A stretch of 64,000 nt of DNA, from NCBI GenBank assembly GCA_964523575.1, contig CAZGAV010000005.1, positions 40,242 to 104,241 on the forward strand, read 5' to 3'. The stretch is from DAOUTW01 sp964523575 (GTDB lineage: Bacteria; Zixibacteria; MSB-5A5; GN15; JAAZOE01). The first letter of the stretch is position 1. Each line of letters begins with the position of its first letter. The notes beneath the pieces were generated by a model that worked only from the letters and a program-made list of their open reading frames with translations, was not told the DNA's origin and searched no databases. A program made the translations under genes and the position numbers. Positions 8,633 through 16,788 of the stretch are shown piece after piece.

Positions 8633-10321
8633 CTACGGACAACAGGGCGCGGGGCCGTCCTTGAAAACATAGTTGATGAGATAAACAGCGTCACCGACAT
8701 TGCCGTCGCCGTCGCAATTGGCGTCGCCGGCCTCAGCCGGAACCGGCGCTGGACCGCTTTTGAAAACGAAATTGATGACAAACACGCCGTCGGCGATATT
8801 GACCTCGCCGTCGCTGTTGGCGTCGCCGCATATATACACCAGCACCAGAAACGACGCGGTGTCGGCGTTGCAGAAATCCTGTACGATCACCGTCAACGGT
8901 TCGGCTGAAAGACCGTCGGGCGCGGTTCCGACCGCCGAATCGTTTGACACCGTGCACCACGACGGCAGAGCGTCGTAGATGATAATATGCGAGACATCAT
9001 CGGGATCGGTAATCTCAGGATAATAGGCGAAGTCCGACATATGTGGCACGACCACCGTATCGCCGATCGGGGTGATGACAGGCGCGACATTGGAATGATC
9101 GACCGTCACCGCCACCACCTGAGTATCGGCCAGATCGCCATCGGAGGCGATAACCGTAAACGAAGTGCTGGCGTCGGCGCATCCGGCCTCGCCCGAAATA
9201 GTATTATCGACCACCGTGCACCAGGCCGGCACTTCCTCGAAGCTGATCGTCAATTCCGTGCCGTCGCAATTGGCGTCGACTGCGGTGGCGGTATAATTCA
9301 GCGCCACGCTTCCGGGAATAACGGTGACGCCGACGCCTGAATTTATGGCCGGGGCCTCGTTGCCGGAGGTCGGATTACAGCAATCGTTGGCCGGATGATC
9401 GGGGCAGATATCGCAAACGTCGCCGATACCGTCGCTGTCGGCGTCGGCCTGGTCGGGGTTGGGTGTATCCGGACAATTATCGACGGCGCAGGTATTGGCG
9501 GCAAAACCGGGATTTCCAAATCCGTCCCCGTCGGTATCGGTGCACTCATCGCACAAATCGCCGATATTGTCGCCGTCGGCGTCGGCCTGGTCGGGATTGT
9601 AAATCGTCGGACAATTATCGACGGCGTCCAAAATGCCATCGCCGTCGATGTCAGGTATCGCCACCGGGAAACAGAACGGCCCGTTGATGGTGGGAATATG
9701 GACCGCCGCGGCCTCATCGACAAAAATAAATTTTCCGCCCGGCGGCACGAAAACCGAATCGATACATATCGACCCCACGCTCTTGCCCGATCCGGTGCTG
9801 GTTGGCGTAAAATGCATCGAAATCATATGTTCCAGCGGCCCGGCCGGAAGACCGTGCCAGAGAGCCATGCCGCCCGGAAAAACGGTATCGGGTGAAACGC
9901 CGTCCATGCTCTTCTCGGCCACGATCATCCCCGACAGATCCCAGATGGTGTCGGGAGGATCCATCCGGCAACCGGTCACGACCGTGACATAATGCCCGCC
10001 CGTGCCCTGGCCGTCCGGGCCGTAGCCATCGGGCTGGGAAATCCAGCTCCAGGTGGCGCCGGTCGTGGAATAAACCCGCATCCCCATCTGAAGACCGGCC
10101 AGAAGGAAATCGTTTTCAAGCCAGGCTCTGAATTCGTACTGACTGCCGACATACAGTGTATCAACCGCCTGTGCCTCGCCCGACAAAGCGGCGTCGACGT
10201 ACACGGTATTGGCGGCCGTCGCCGGAACGCTCATCACGGCCGCGAGACCGATGATAAGCAGTAACCATCCAAGGCCGGCTTTACGGCAAATCATGGCAAA
10301 CGGATTTTTGGTTGTGAACAT
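8633..10321 (-). CDS. secreted surface protein with TSP3 calcium repeats, Ig-like domains and a C-terminal dockerin-like domain
   Basis: 562 residues from the ATG at 10321, chosen for its GGGGAGGA site and the signal peptide beginning there. The upstream in-frame extension lacks both. After the signal (ending VPATAAN) comes a globular region. Next are thrombospondin type-3-like repeats (DxDxDGIxDxxDNCP..NPDQxDxDxDxIGD), then cadherin/He_PIG-like Ig modules. The C-terminus has two dockerin-type calcium loops ('GDANSDGEVNIADGVFVINF' and 'GDANCDGDGNVGDAVYLINY'). No T9SS sorting domain is present. Probably exported and calcium-stabilised; role unknown. Two paralogous architectures lie at 56949 and 58729. 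Confidence 0.88.
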   Translation of the reverse strand: MFTTKNPFAMICRKAGLGWLLLIIGLAAVMSVPATAANTVYVDAALSGEAQAVDTLYVGSQYEFRAWLENDFLLAGLQMGMRVYSTTGATWSWISQPDGYGPDGQGTGGHYVTVVTGCRMDPPDTIWDLSGMIVAEKSMDGVSPDTVFPGGMALWHGLPAGPLEHMISMHFTPTSTGSGKSVGSICIDSVFVPPGGKFIFVDEAAAVHIPTINGPFCFPVAIPDIDGDGILDAVDNCPTIYNPDQADADGDNIGDLCDECTDTDGDGFGNPGFAANTCAVDNCPDTPNPDQADADSDGIGDVCDICPDHPANDCCNPTSGNEAPAINSGVGVTVIPGSVALNYTATAVDANCDGTELTISFEEVPAWCTVVDNTISGEAGCADASTSFTVIASDGDLADTQVVAVTVDHSNVAPVITPIGDTVVVPHMSDFAYYPEITDPDDVSHIIIYDALPSWCTVSNDSAVGTAPDGLSAEPLTVIVQDFCNADTASFLVLVYICGDANSDGEVNIADGVFVINFVFKSGPAPVPAEAGDANCDGDGNVGDAVYLINYVFKDGPAPCCP

Positions 10322-10394
10322 GGTATCCTCCCCATCGGAGTTTTTGATCTGGCATGACCCGGGTAGTATCGGGAATCTTGAATCGCTCTTAATC

Positions 10395-10422
10395 AATATA
10401 ATCTCTCTGTCGTTCCAGTCAA
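10395..10422 (-). promoter_or_regulatory. promoter of the dockerin protein gene
   Basis: Minus strand TTGACT (10422-10417), 16-base spacer, TATATT (10400-10395), about 70 bases upstream of the ATG at 10321. Confidence 0.55.
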
Positions 10423-10511
10423 CGATTATGATTCGTTTTGAGCCCGATTTCATTCGCCTCGTCGGGCCGCCTCCCTGTTGGAATAATCGTCAGCGGCGCG
10501 CCTTTCTGAAG

Positions 10512-10549
10512 AACCAAAATAAAAGGCCGCCCCTTAATCGGAGCGGCCC
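10512..10549 (-). terminator. intrinsic terminator after the Cys-rich protein
   Basis: GGCCGC/GCGGCC stem (10525-10548) followed on the minus strand by TTTTATTTT, about 30 bases past the stop at 10578. Confidence 0.8.
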
Positions 10550-10577
10550 TGGAAATTACGGTTTTGCGACCAAGCCC

Positions 10578-10946
10578 TTACTTGGGCGTACCATCCTTCT
10601 TGCAGTCCTTGGTGCCGGACTTGCAACAGGATTTATCCCCCGCCTGCGTGCAGTTCTTCTTGTCACAGTCGCCCTTATGATCGCAGGTGGCGGTGCAAGT
10701 GGCATGCTTCTCGCAGTTGGCGCTTCCCGGGCACGTCGTCGTGCATTGCGCCTGGCCCGGACAGGTCTTGGCGCAGGTCGCCGAAGCGTCGGTGGATTTG
10801 GTCTGCGCCTGCTGGCAGGTCTTCGTCTTATGCGGACAGGTGGTCGCTTTGGCGTCGGTATTCGAGGCCATGACCGCCCCACTGCCGATCAGCAGAAGGG
10901 TCAGCAGAGATGCTATCAGAACACCAAAAATCTTCCGATTTTTCAT
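10578..10946 (-). CDS. small exported Cys-rich protein
   Basis: 122 residues: a Sec signal peptide (about 1-27, ending AVMAS) and a mature part of roughly 95 residues with 14 Cys, many Lys, Thr and His. The Cys often occur as TCP or xTCxxTC units ('CTTTCPGSANCEKHATC'). No family is recognised. Cysteine spacing and charge suggest metal binding or many disulfides, which is inference. A ribosome-binding site (GGAGA) precedes the ATG. It has its own terminator and lies directly downstream of another Cys-rich exported protein (11036-11551) on the same strand. Confidence 0.75.
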   Translation of the reverse strand: MKNRKIFGVLIASLLTLLLIGSGAVMASNTDAKATTCPHKTKTCQQAQTKSTDASATCAKTCPGQAQCTTTCPGSANCEKHATCTATCDHKGDCDKKNCTQAGDKSCCKSGTKDCKKDGTPK

Positions 10947-11035
10947 ACAGGTATCTCCGAATTTTCGAAGCAGGTTTCTTGTTCAGTTAAATTATCTTGC
11001 CGGCGGCCGCGCGTATTCGCGGCCCTTGCCCGGTC

Positions 11036-11551
11036 TCAAAGCCGCATGACCGTGGTGGCAATGATAGGATGGATACCGGGATGATGGGTGTTGACTATGG
11101 AATACGATAGAATATTGTCATTTATATCGGGCTCGATCCGGGGCACTTGGCCCGATTCGATTTTGGGCGTCTGCGTTTTGTTCTCGGCCAGGACGAAATC
11201 GAGGCGGGGCAGTGTGCATTTGTCGCAATCGGTTTCGCACGGCATTGTTACCGGACAGAATGCGCGGGGGCAGATCGGCGCTTCGGAATCGGATGACCCG
11301 CCGCATATCGGCCGGGACCCGCAATCGGGGGCCGATTCCGGTTCGGGCGACGTCCGGCTGAAGGGACAGGATGATTCAGCCGCAGGCGAGTTCGACCCGC
11401 AACATCCGCCGCAGGCCGATTCTTCCGGCTCATCGGCTGCCGGTGCAACCGCCGCTTTGCAGGAACGGACACAGAGGATCCCGTAACCGCCGCCCAAAAC
11501 GGATACGATCATAAAGCAGAGGATGGTTAAGGTTGCCACCAGACGCGACAT
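11036..11551 (-). CDS. membrane-anchored or exported Cys-rich protein of unknown function
   Basis: 171 residues. An N-terminal hydrophobic segment (about 5-27) is followed by a Cys/Ser/Pro-rich region with a CGGCCG cluster, paired Cys (CPFS, CPRAFCP, CETDCDKC) and about 16 Cys in total, then a Cys-free tail with a His pair (NTHHPGIHP). GGAG precedes the ATG. No family recognised; a role in heavy-metal handling or disulfide stability is only a guess. Same strand and 90 bases from the next Cys-rich gene. Confidence 0.65.
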   Translation of the reverse strand: MSRLVATLTILCFMIVSVLGGGYGILCVRSCKAAVAPAADEPEESACGGCCGSNSPAAESSCPFSRTSPEPESAPDCGSRPICGGSSDSEAPICPRAFCPVTMPCETDCDKCTLPRLDFVLAENKTQTPKIESGQVPRIEPDINDNILSYSIVNTHHPGIHPIIATTVMRL

Positions 11552-11644
11552 TAAATTTCTCCGAATTCCGAATCTTATACCAATATAAGGTTGAAACGAT
11601 TCCTACGCTATCTAAATTTATCCATTGGGGCCGCCCCGGAGCCA

Positions 11645-11678
11645 TAAAAAAAACCGGCGTCCCCGATGGCCGCCGGTT
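11645..11678 (-). terminator. intrinsic terminator of pyrG operon
   Basis: AACCGGCG/CGCCGGTT perfect 8-bp stem, followed on the minus strand by a run of eight T. It lies about 60 bases after the pyrG stop. Confidence 0.85.
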
Positions 11679-11734
11679 GTCTTTTCGATAATTTGTCTCT
11701 CTGCTGGACGCCTGCACCCGGCGGCTTTTTGAAA

Positions 11735-13396
11735 TCAGACGACCGTCTTCTTTTCGGTCACTTCCGAATTCTCGGCCCGGCTTTTGTTGTACTTGACCGC
11801 CGCGGCGACGAAATCGCGGAACAGCGGATGCGCCTTGGTTGGCCGCGATTTCAGTTCCGGATGAAATTGGACCGCCACAAACCAGGGATGCTCGGGAACT
11901 TCGATAATTTCCACCAGCTTGTTATCGGGCGACATTCCGACCAGTTTCAACCCGGCCGCGGTCAGCATCTCCCGGTACTCGTTGTTGAATTCATAGCGGT
12001 GGCGGTGCCGCTCGGAAATCTCTTCCGTGCCGTAAGCCTGATAGGTGAAACTGTCCTTGTCGATAATGGCCGGGTAGGCTCCCAGCCGCATAGTGCCGCC
12101 CAGTTCGGTGATATTCTCTTGGTCGGCCATAAGGTGGATCACCGGATGTTTCAGGTCGCGGTAAAATTCATAGCTGTGGGCGTCCTGAAGGCCACAGACA
12201 TTGCGGGCGAATTCGATCGTGGCGCAATGCATCCCGAGGCAGATGCCGAGGAACGGTATCTTTTTTTCCCGGATATAGCGGATCGATTCGATTTTCCCTT
12301 CCACGCCCCGCTCGCCGAAACCTCCGGGAATCAACAAGCCATCGACGTCGCCGATAAACTTGGCCGCGCCGCCATGCTTGATATCCTCGGACGATACCCA
12401 GACCAGATCGACCCGGGCGTTGTTTTCCGCCCCGGCGTGAGCGAAAGCCTCGATAATCGATTTGTAGGCGTCTTTCAAGAAAACGTATTTGCCGCAAATA
12501 GCGATCTTGATTCGCCGGGAGGGATTCTTGATCCTGGACACCAGATCCTCCCACTCGCTCATATCCGGCTGGGGGGCTTGGATATCGAGATTTTCGAGCA
12601 CCAGATCGGAAAAACCGTGCTGTTCAAATTTCAAGGGAACTTCATAAATAGTCGGCACGTCGATGGCCTCGATGACGTTCCGGCTGGGCACCGAACAGAA
12701 CAAACCGATTTTTTTGCGGATGGCCTCATCGAGCGTTTTGGCCGTGCGGCACAGCAGGATTTTGGGCTGGATACCGATTTCCCGAAGAGCTTTAACCGAA
12801 TGCTGGGTCGGCTTGGTCTTCAATTCACCGGCGGCTTCGATATATGGCACCATTGTCAGGTGAATAAACAAGGTATCGTGCTCATCATTCTCCAGGGCCA
12901 TCTGGCGGATAGCTTCCATGAACGGCAAAGATTCGATATCGCCGACGGTGCCGCCGATTTCGCAAATGATAACATCGACCGGCCCGTTGATCGTCGCCAA
13001 TTTTTTGATCGATTTCTTGATTTCTTCGGTGACATGGGGAATCACCTGAACCGTCGCGCCGAGGTAGTCCCCGCGCCGTTCGCGGCTGATAATGGCCTGA
13101 TAGATTTGCCCCGAGGTGACATTGTTGTCGCTGCACATCGACTGATTCAAAAATCGCTCATAATGGCCCAGGTCGAGATCGGTCTCGGAACCGTCATCGA
13201 GCACGAAGACTTCGCCGTGCTGAAAGGGATTCATCGTCCCCGGGTCGACATTCAGGTAAGGATCGAGCTTGAGGATATTGACCGACAAGCCTCTTTTTTT
13301 CAATAGCAGCCCCAGCGTGGCCGAGGCGATCCCTTTGCCCAGCGATGATACCACACCGCCGGTAATAAAAACGTATTTTGTTTTACGATCTGCCAC
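11735..13396 (-). CDS. pyrG: CTP synthase
   Basis: 553 residues, full length for the family. The N-terminal ammonia ligase domain begins KYVFITGGVVSSLGKG and contains 'DPYLNVDPGTMNPFQHGEVF'. The C-terminal class I glutamine amidotransferase has the nucleophile in GICLGMHCA and the His-Glu pair in VQFHPEL. It converts UTP, ATP and glutamine to CTP. Start is GTG with a GAGG site; the ATG alternatives would cut the conserved N-terminus. Third gene of the gatC-kdsB-pyrG operon. Supplying CTP next to kdsB, which uses CTP to activate Kdo, is a sensible pairing. Confidence 0.98.
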   Translation of the reverse strand: MADRKTKYVFITGGVVSSLGKGIASATLGLLLKKRGLSVNILKLDPYLNVDPGTMNPFQHGEVFVLDDGSETDLDLGHYERFLNQSMCSDNNVTSGQIYQAIISRERRGDYLGATVQVIPHVTEEIKKSIKKLATINGPVDVIICEIGGTVGDIESLPFMEAIRQMALENDEHDTLFIHLTMVPYIEAAGELKTKPTQHSVKALREIGIQPKILLCRTAKTLDEAIRKKIGLFCSVPSRNVIEAIDVPTIYEVPLKFEQHGFSDLVLENLDIQAPQPDMSEWEDLVSRIKNPSRRIKIAICGKYVFLKDAYKSIIEAFAHAGAENNARVDLVWVSSEDIKHGGAAKFIGDVDGLLIPGGFGERGVEGKIESIRYIREKKIPFLGICLGMHCATIEFARNVCGLQDAHSYEFYRDLKHPVIHLMADQENITELGGTMRLGAYPAIIDKDSFTYQAYGTEEISERHRHRYEFNNEYREMLTAAGLKLVGMSPDNKLVEIIEVPEHPWFVAVQFHPELKSRPTKAHPLFRDFVAAAVKYNKSRAENSEVTEKKTVV

Positions 13397-13414
13397 TTGA
13401 TAACCTCATTTGGG

Positions 13415-14158
13415 TTAAATATTTTTTATCAGCTTCAGAGCTTCCCGGCTATCCACCGAAATTATACCCTTATTCGTCTTGTACAGCCTGATCCTTTTAC
13501 CATTTTCAAGAAATCGCAACTGTTCCAGCGATTCGGCTTTTTCAGCCCGTCCCTGCGGCCAGCTGACATACTCGGACAATACTCTCCTTCTAAAAAAATA
13601 TACGCCGATATGCTCCAGATAAGGGAAAAGATCGACAGCCCTTCTTCGCCCGGCGCCGCGAAGGAAAGGAATCGGACTGCGGCTGAACCAGACGGCGTCG
13701 CCGGCGGCGTTTTCGACGACCTTGACGACATTGGGATTTTCAAGATCCTTTTGCCCGTCGCGGCCGCCGATCTTTCGAGCCAGAGTCGCCACTTCGATTT
13801 TCCTGTCCTGGTCCATGGCCCGGATAACCCGGTCAAGAACCGCCCCCGAAAGCCCGAGATTGTCGGCCTGGATATTAACGACAATATCCGACTTCATTTC
13901 GCCCATCGCCTCAGCCACCCGTTCCGTGCCGTTGCGCGGTTTTTTCGAAGTCATGATGACCGCGCCTCCGAAGCCATTGACGGCCCGCCCGATTTCAGCC
14001 GAATCGGTGGCGACGAAGAGGCGGTCAATGAGTTTAGCCTGCCGGACGGCGCGCCAGATATAGAAGATAAGCGGCTTCCCCTTCAGAGGATAAAGAACCT
14101 TGCGGGCAAACCGCCGGCTGGCCAGCCGGGCCGGAATAATGGCGGTGACATGGGCCAT
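13415..14158 (-). CDS. kdsB: 3-deoxy-manno-octulosonate cytidylyltransferase
   Basis: 247 residues, normal length. The nucleotidyltransferase N-terminus 'AIIPARLASRRFARKVLYPL' and 'FVATDSAEI' match KdsB, which activates Kdo with CTP for lipopolysaccharide. One oddity: the metal/sugar motif usually written QGDEP reads QADNLGL here, keeping the Asp but changing its neighbours. A related cytidylyltransferase for another ulosonic acid remains possible. Located 18 bases upstream of pyrG and 2 bases after gatC, so in one operon. It implies an LPS-bearing outer membrane. Confidence 0.85.
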   Translation of the reverse strand: MAHVTAIIPARLASRRFARKVLYPLKGKPLIFYIWRAVRQAKLIDRLFVATDSAEIGRAVNGFGGAVIMTSKKPRNGTERVAEAMGEMKSDIVVNIQADNLGLSGAVLDRVIRAMDQDRKIEVATLARKIGGRDGQKDLENPNVVKVVENAAGDAVWFSRSPIPFLRGAGRRRAVDLFPYLEHIGVYFFRRRVLSEYVSWPQGRAEKAESLEQLRFLENGKRIRLYKTNKGIISVDSREALKLIKNI

Positions 14159-14160
14159 GA

Positions 14161-14442
14161 TCAGATTACTCGGGGCACGATAAAAAAACCGTCCTTTTTT
14201 TCGGGCGCGTTTCGCAACGCCTCTTCCGCCGGAAGAGATGACCGGATAACATCTTCGCGCAGTCCTTCAAGGGCCGCCATCGGGGCCGAAAGTTCGATTT
14301 GATCAGTATCAACTTCGGAGATTCGGTCGAAATACTCGATGATTTGACTCAGTTCTTGAGTGTACCGATCATGTTCTGAGGGGGACAATTCCAGTCTTGC
14401 CAGTCGCGCCAGGCGCATTATCTGGTTTTCTACAATCGGCAT
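14161..14442 (-). CDS. gatC: aspartyl/glutamyl-tRNA amidotransferase subunit C
   Basis: 93 residues. The family core 'IMRLARLARLELSPSEHDRY' and C-terminal 'FFIVPRVI' are plain. GatC stabilises the GatA-GatB complex that amidates misacylated Glu-tRNA(Gln) and Asp-tRNA(Asn). gatA and gatB are not in the window. No Shine-Dalgarno precedes the ATG; a promoter ends six bases before it, so the mRNA may be leaderless. A GTG seven codons upstream lies inside that promoter and is less likely. Confidence 0.93.
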   Translation of the reverse strand: MPIVENQIMRLARLARLELSPSEHDRYTQELSQIIEYFDRISEVDTDQIELSAPMAALEGLREDVIRSSLPAEEALRNAPEKKDGFFIVPRVI

Positions 14443-14447
14443 GAAAT

Positions 14448-14476
14448 TAAATATCAAAAACACCCCGGACTGTCAA
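14448..14476 (-). promoter_or_regulatory. promoter of gatC-kdsB-pyrG, probably leaderless
   Basis: Minus strand TTGACA (14476-14471), 17-base spacer, TATTTA (14453-14448). The expected start of transcription falls on or next to the gatC ATG at 14442. Confidence 0.55.
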
Positions 14477-14596
14477 GCAAAAAACTGATTCGGCCCTGAT
14501 GCGACGGCATAGAAGCGCCCGCAAATCCGTCTCAAGTGCGGCCGGAAACGCCCGAAGGAAATGAGCTGTCGTTAACTTTCCAGCCCGAGGAGTTAA

Positions 14597-14647
14597 GCGT
14601 TTCAAAATTGAACCGATATATATAGCAGACGTTGCAAATTGAAACGC
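14597..14647. promoter_or_regulatory. inverted repeat upstream of the kinase operon
   Basis: GCGTTTCAA (14597-14605) and TTGAAACGC (14639-14647) are perfect 9-base inverted arms around an AT-rich core with 'gatatatatagc'. They end 18 bases before the kinase start codon. Candidate operator, perhaps for the operon's own regulator. Confidence 0.45.
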
Positions 14648-14664
14648 ACGCCATAAGGAGCCCC

Positions 14665-15393
14665 ATGACCCGCGAAACTGTCTGCGACCAAACGATCTTA
14701 TCCCCGCAGGTAACGGAGATACCTCTGGCTGAGGTTGCCAGACGGCTGAGCCACAAAATACGCAACCCGCTCAGCGTTATCTTTACCGCCGCCAGCCAGA
14801 TAGAGGAATCGACCGAAACCTCGCTCAGCAATGACGATCTCTCCATGCTGCAAACGATAATGACGGCCGCTGAACAGATCGAATATATCCTGCGCCGTTT
14901 TTCTCAATTTGCCTGCCCCGAACCGATCGATCCGGTCGCTGTCGACATTAACGAATTATGTCGATTTGAGATCGAAAATTGTCGGATGGATATGGCTGGC
15001 ATAACCGACGCCGGACTTGAATTTCAACCGGGCGAAGGAATTCCAGCGATTGATTGTGATCGCCACCAGGTTCAGATCGTTTTGTCGGAATTGATCACCA
15101 ATGCCCTGCGGGCTTCGGGCCGGGAAGGGACTCTTATTCGCACCGGGAAAGACGAAAACTCGGTCATGGTCACGATTGAAAATCAGGGCCCCGATTGTCT
15201 CTTCCGCAAAGCCGAAGAGGCCTTCTGGCCCTTTTATTCGACTCAGCCGGGCGGCGCCGGTTTGGGTCTGGCCATCGCCAACAGCCTCACTGCCGCCCAT
15301 GGGGGAAACCTCATTCTGGAACGCCTTCCCGGCGGAGGAAATCGAGTAACGATATCTCTGCCGCGGAATCATAACGAAGGAGTCATTTCATAA
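14665..15393 (+). CDS. soluble sensor histidine kinase without sensor domain
   Basis: 242 residues from an ATG with a strong AAGGAG site. The H-box is LSHKIRNPL (His30); then come an N-box (LITNALRAS) and a G2-type GGAGLGLAI motif. There is no transmembrane segment or recognisable sensor module; the H-box starts within 30 residues of the N-terminus. It must therefore take its input from a partner, plausibly the GAF protein two genes downstream. Stop and next start share one base (TAATG), so it is translationally coupled to the response regulator. Confidence 0.88.
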   Translation: MTRETVCDQTILSPQVTEIPLAEVARRLSHKIRNPLSVIFTAASQIEESTETSLSNDDLSMLQTIMTAAEQIEYILRRFSQFACPEPIDPVAVDINELCRFEIENCRMDMAGITDAGLEFQPGEGIPAIDCDRHQVQIVLSELITNALRASGREGTLIRTGKDENSVMVTIENQGPDCLFRKAEEAFWPFYSTQPGGAGLGLAIANSLTAAHGGNLILERLPGGGNRVTISLPRNHNEGVIS

Positions 15394-16769
15394 TGCCGTC
15401 AATACTATTAGTCGAGGACGATGCCGCCCTTAATCGATCTCTGTCGAGTCTGTTTACTCAAAACGGATACCGGACGGTTTCAGCCACAAGTCGGGACGAA
15501 GCTGTCCGACTCCTCGAATCTGATATTTACGATCTGGTGCTAACCGATCTCCGGCTGGGCGCCGATTCCGGCCTCGATATCCTTGCCGCCGGTAAACGGC
15601 TGCACCGGGAAACGGAAATCATTATCATGACCGCCTTCGGATCGGTGCAATCGGCAGTGGAGGCGATTCAAAAAGGCGCTTCCGATTATATCACCAAGCC
15701 GTTCAAAAATCAGGAATTGCTGTTCAAAGCCAATAAGGCTCTGGAACAAATCGGCTTGCGCAAGGAAGTGCGCCACCTCCGGGAAGAGATCGTCAGTCAT
15801 TTTGGGTTCACCAATATCGTCAGTGCATCCCGGGCTATGGAAGAATTGAAGAAAATGGCCGTGCGCGTCGCGGGGACCGATATTTCAATTTTGCTTACCG
15901 GCGAATCGGGAACCGGTAAGGAACTTTTTGCCAAGGTTATCCATCACCATTCTCTCCGCCACGACAAGCCCTTCATTACTATCAATTGCTCCGCCATCCC
16001 CGAAAACCTTCTCGAATCGGAGCTTTTCGGGCATGTCAAAGGAGCTTTCACGACGGCTATCGCCAACAAGCGGGGTCTATTCGAGGAAGCTGAACACGGT
16101 ACCATCTTTCTTGACGAAGTGGGTGATCTGCCGTATTCCATCCAGGCCAAGATGCTCCGCGTTCTTCAGGAAAAAGAAATTCGACCGGTCGGCGGCAACA
16201 CCACCCGGTCAATCGACGTTCGGGTTATCGCCGCCACCAACGCCGATCTTGTCGGCGATGTCCGCGAAGGCCGCTTCCGGGAAGATCTTTTTTATCGGCT
16301 CAACGTCATGCCGATTCATATACCTCCGCTGCGCGAACGGCCCGAGGATATTGCGCCGTTGACGGAACATTTTCTGGATAAAATTCAAAGAGAATATGGT
16401 CGTCCGCCGGTGACGATTTCGGCCGACGCGATGGACCTTCTTCTGAAACATGACTGGCCGGGAAATGTCCGGGAATTGGAAAACACCCTCAAGCGGGCGC
16501 TGGCTTTGTCCGGTCGGGATCAAATCCGGTACGAGGATATTATTTTCATTTCCTCAAAAACCAGAAAGCCGGCTCCGGTTTCCGAATCTCTGTCGCGTGG
16601 CCGGTCCCTTGAGGAAAATCAGAAAATCCAAATCCTTAAATCGTTAAAAGAAAACAACTGGAATTATTCGATGACCGCCGATCAGCTGGGTATCGGCCGC
16701 ACCACGCTCTGGCGCAAAGTCAAGAAATTCAAGCTGAGACAGCCGGTCGAGGTCCCGGCCGGCCGCTGA
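15393..16769 (+). CDS. NtrC-family response regulator with altered sigma-54 contact motif (GAFTTA)
   Basis: 458 residues: receiver domain (Asp52 in LVLTDLRLG), AAA+ domain with Walker A GESGTGKE (about 170), Walker B GTIFLDEVGDL, arginine-finger region 'FREDLFYRLNVMPIHIPPLR', and a Fis-type helix-turn-helix at the C-terminus ('ADQLGIGRTTLWRKVKKF'). The sigma-54-binding loop, normally GAFTGA, reads GAFTTA at about 217-222. Gly-to-Thr there may weaken sigma-54 activation or retune it. Start overlaps the kinase stop. Confidence 0.93.
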   Translation: MPSILLVEDDAALNRSLSSLFTQNGYRTVSATSRDEAVRLLESDIYDLVLTDLRLGADSGLDILAAGKRLHRETEIIIMTAFGSVQSAVEAIQKGASDYITKPFKNQELLFKANKALEQIGLRKEVRHLREEIVSHFGFTNIVSASRAMEELKKMAVRVAGTDISILLTGESGTGKELFAKVIHHHSLRHDKPFITINCSAIPENLLESELFGHVKGAFTTAIANKRGLFEEAEHGTIFLDEVGDLPYSIQAKMLRVLQEKEIRPVGGNTTRSIDVRVIAATNADLVGDVREGRFREDLFYRLNVMPIHIPPLRERPEDIAPLTEHFLDKIQREYGRPPVTISADAMDLLLKHDWPGNVRELENTLKRALALSGRDQIRYEDIIFISSKTRKPAPVSESLSRGRSLEENQKIQILKSLKENNWNYSMTADQLGIGRTTLWRKVKKFKLRQPVEVPAGR

Positions 16770-16788
16770 CAATTTCAACGAGGTGATT

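Noticed and set aside
8624..9895. Several plus-strand frames opposite the dockerin protein with repeated 'VAVGVGLVGV' translations
   Set aside because: These are the reverse reading of Asp-rich calcium repeats, not genes.
11666..13306. A 546-codon open frame on the plus strand opposite pyrG
   Set aside because: It is the antisense of a certain CTP synthase gene; long opposite frames arise from the GC-rich third positions. No family motifs or start signal.
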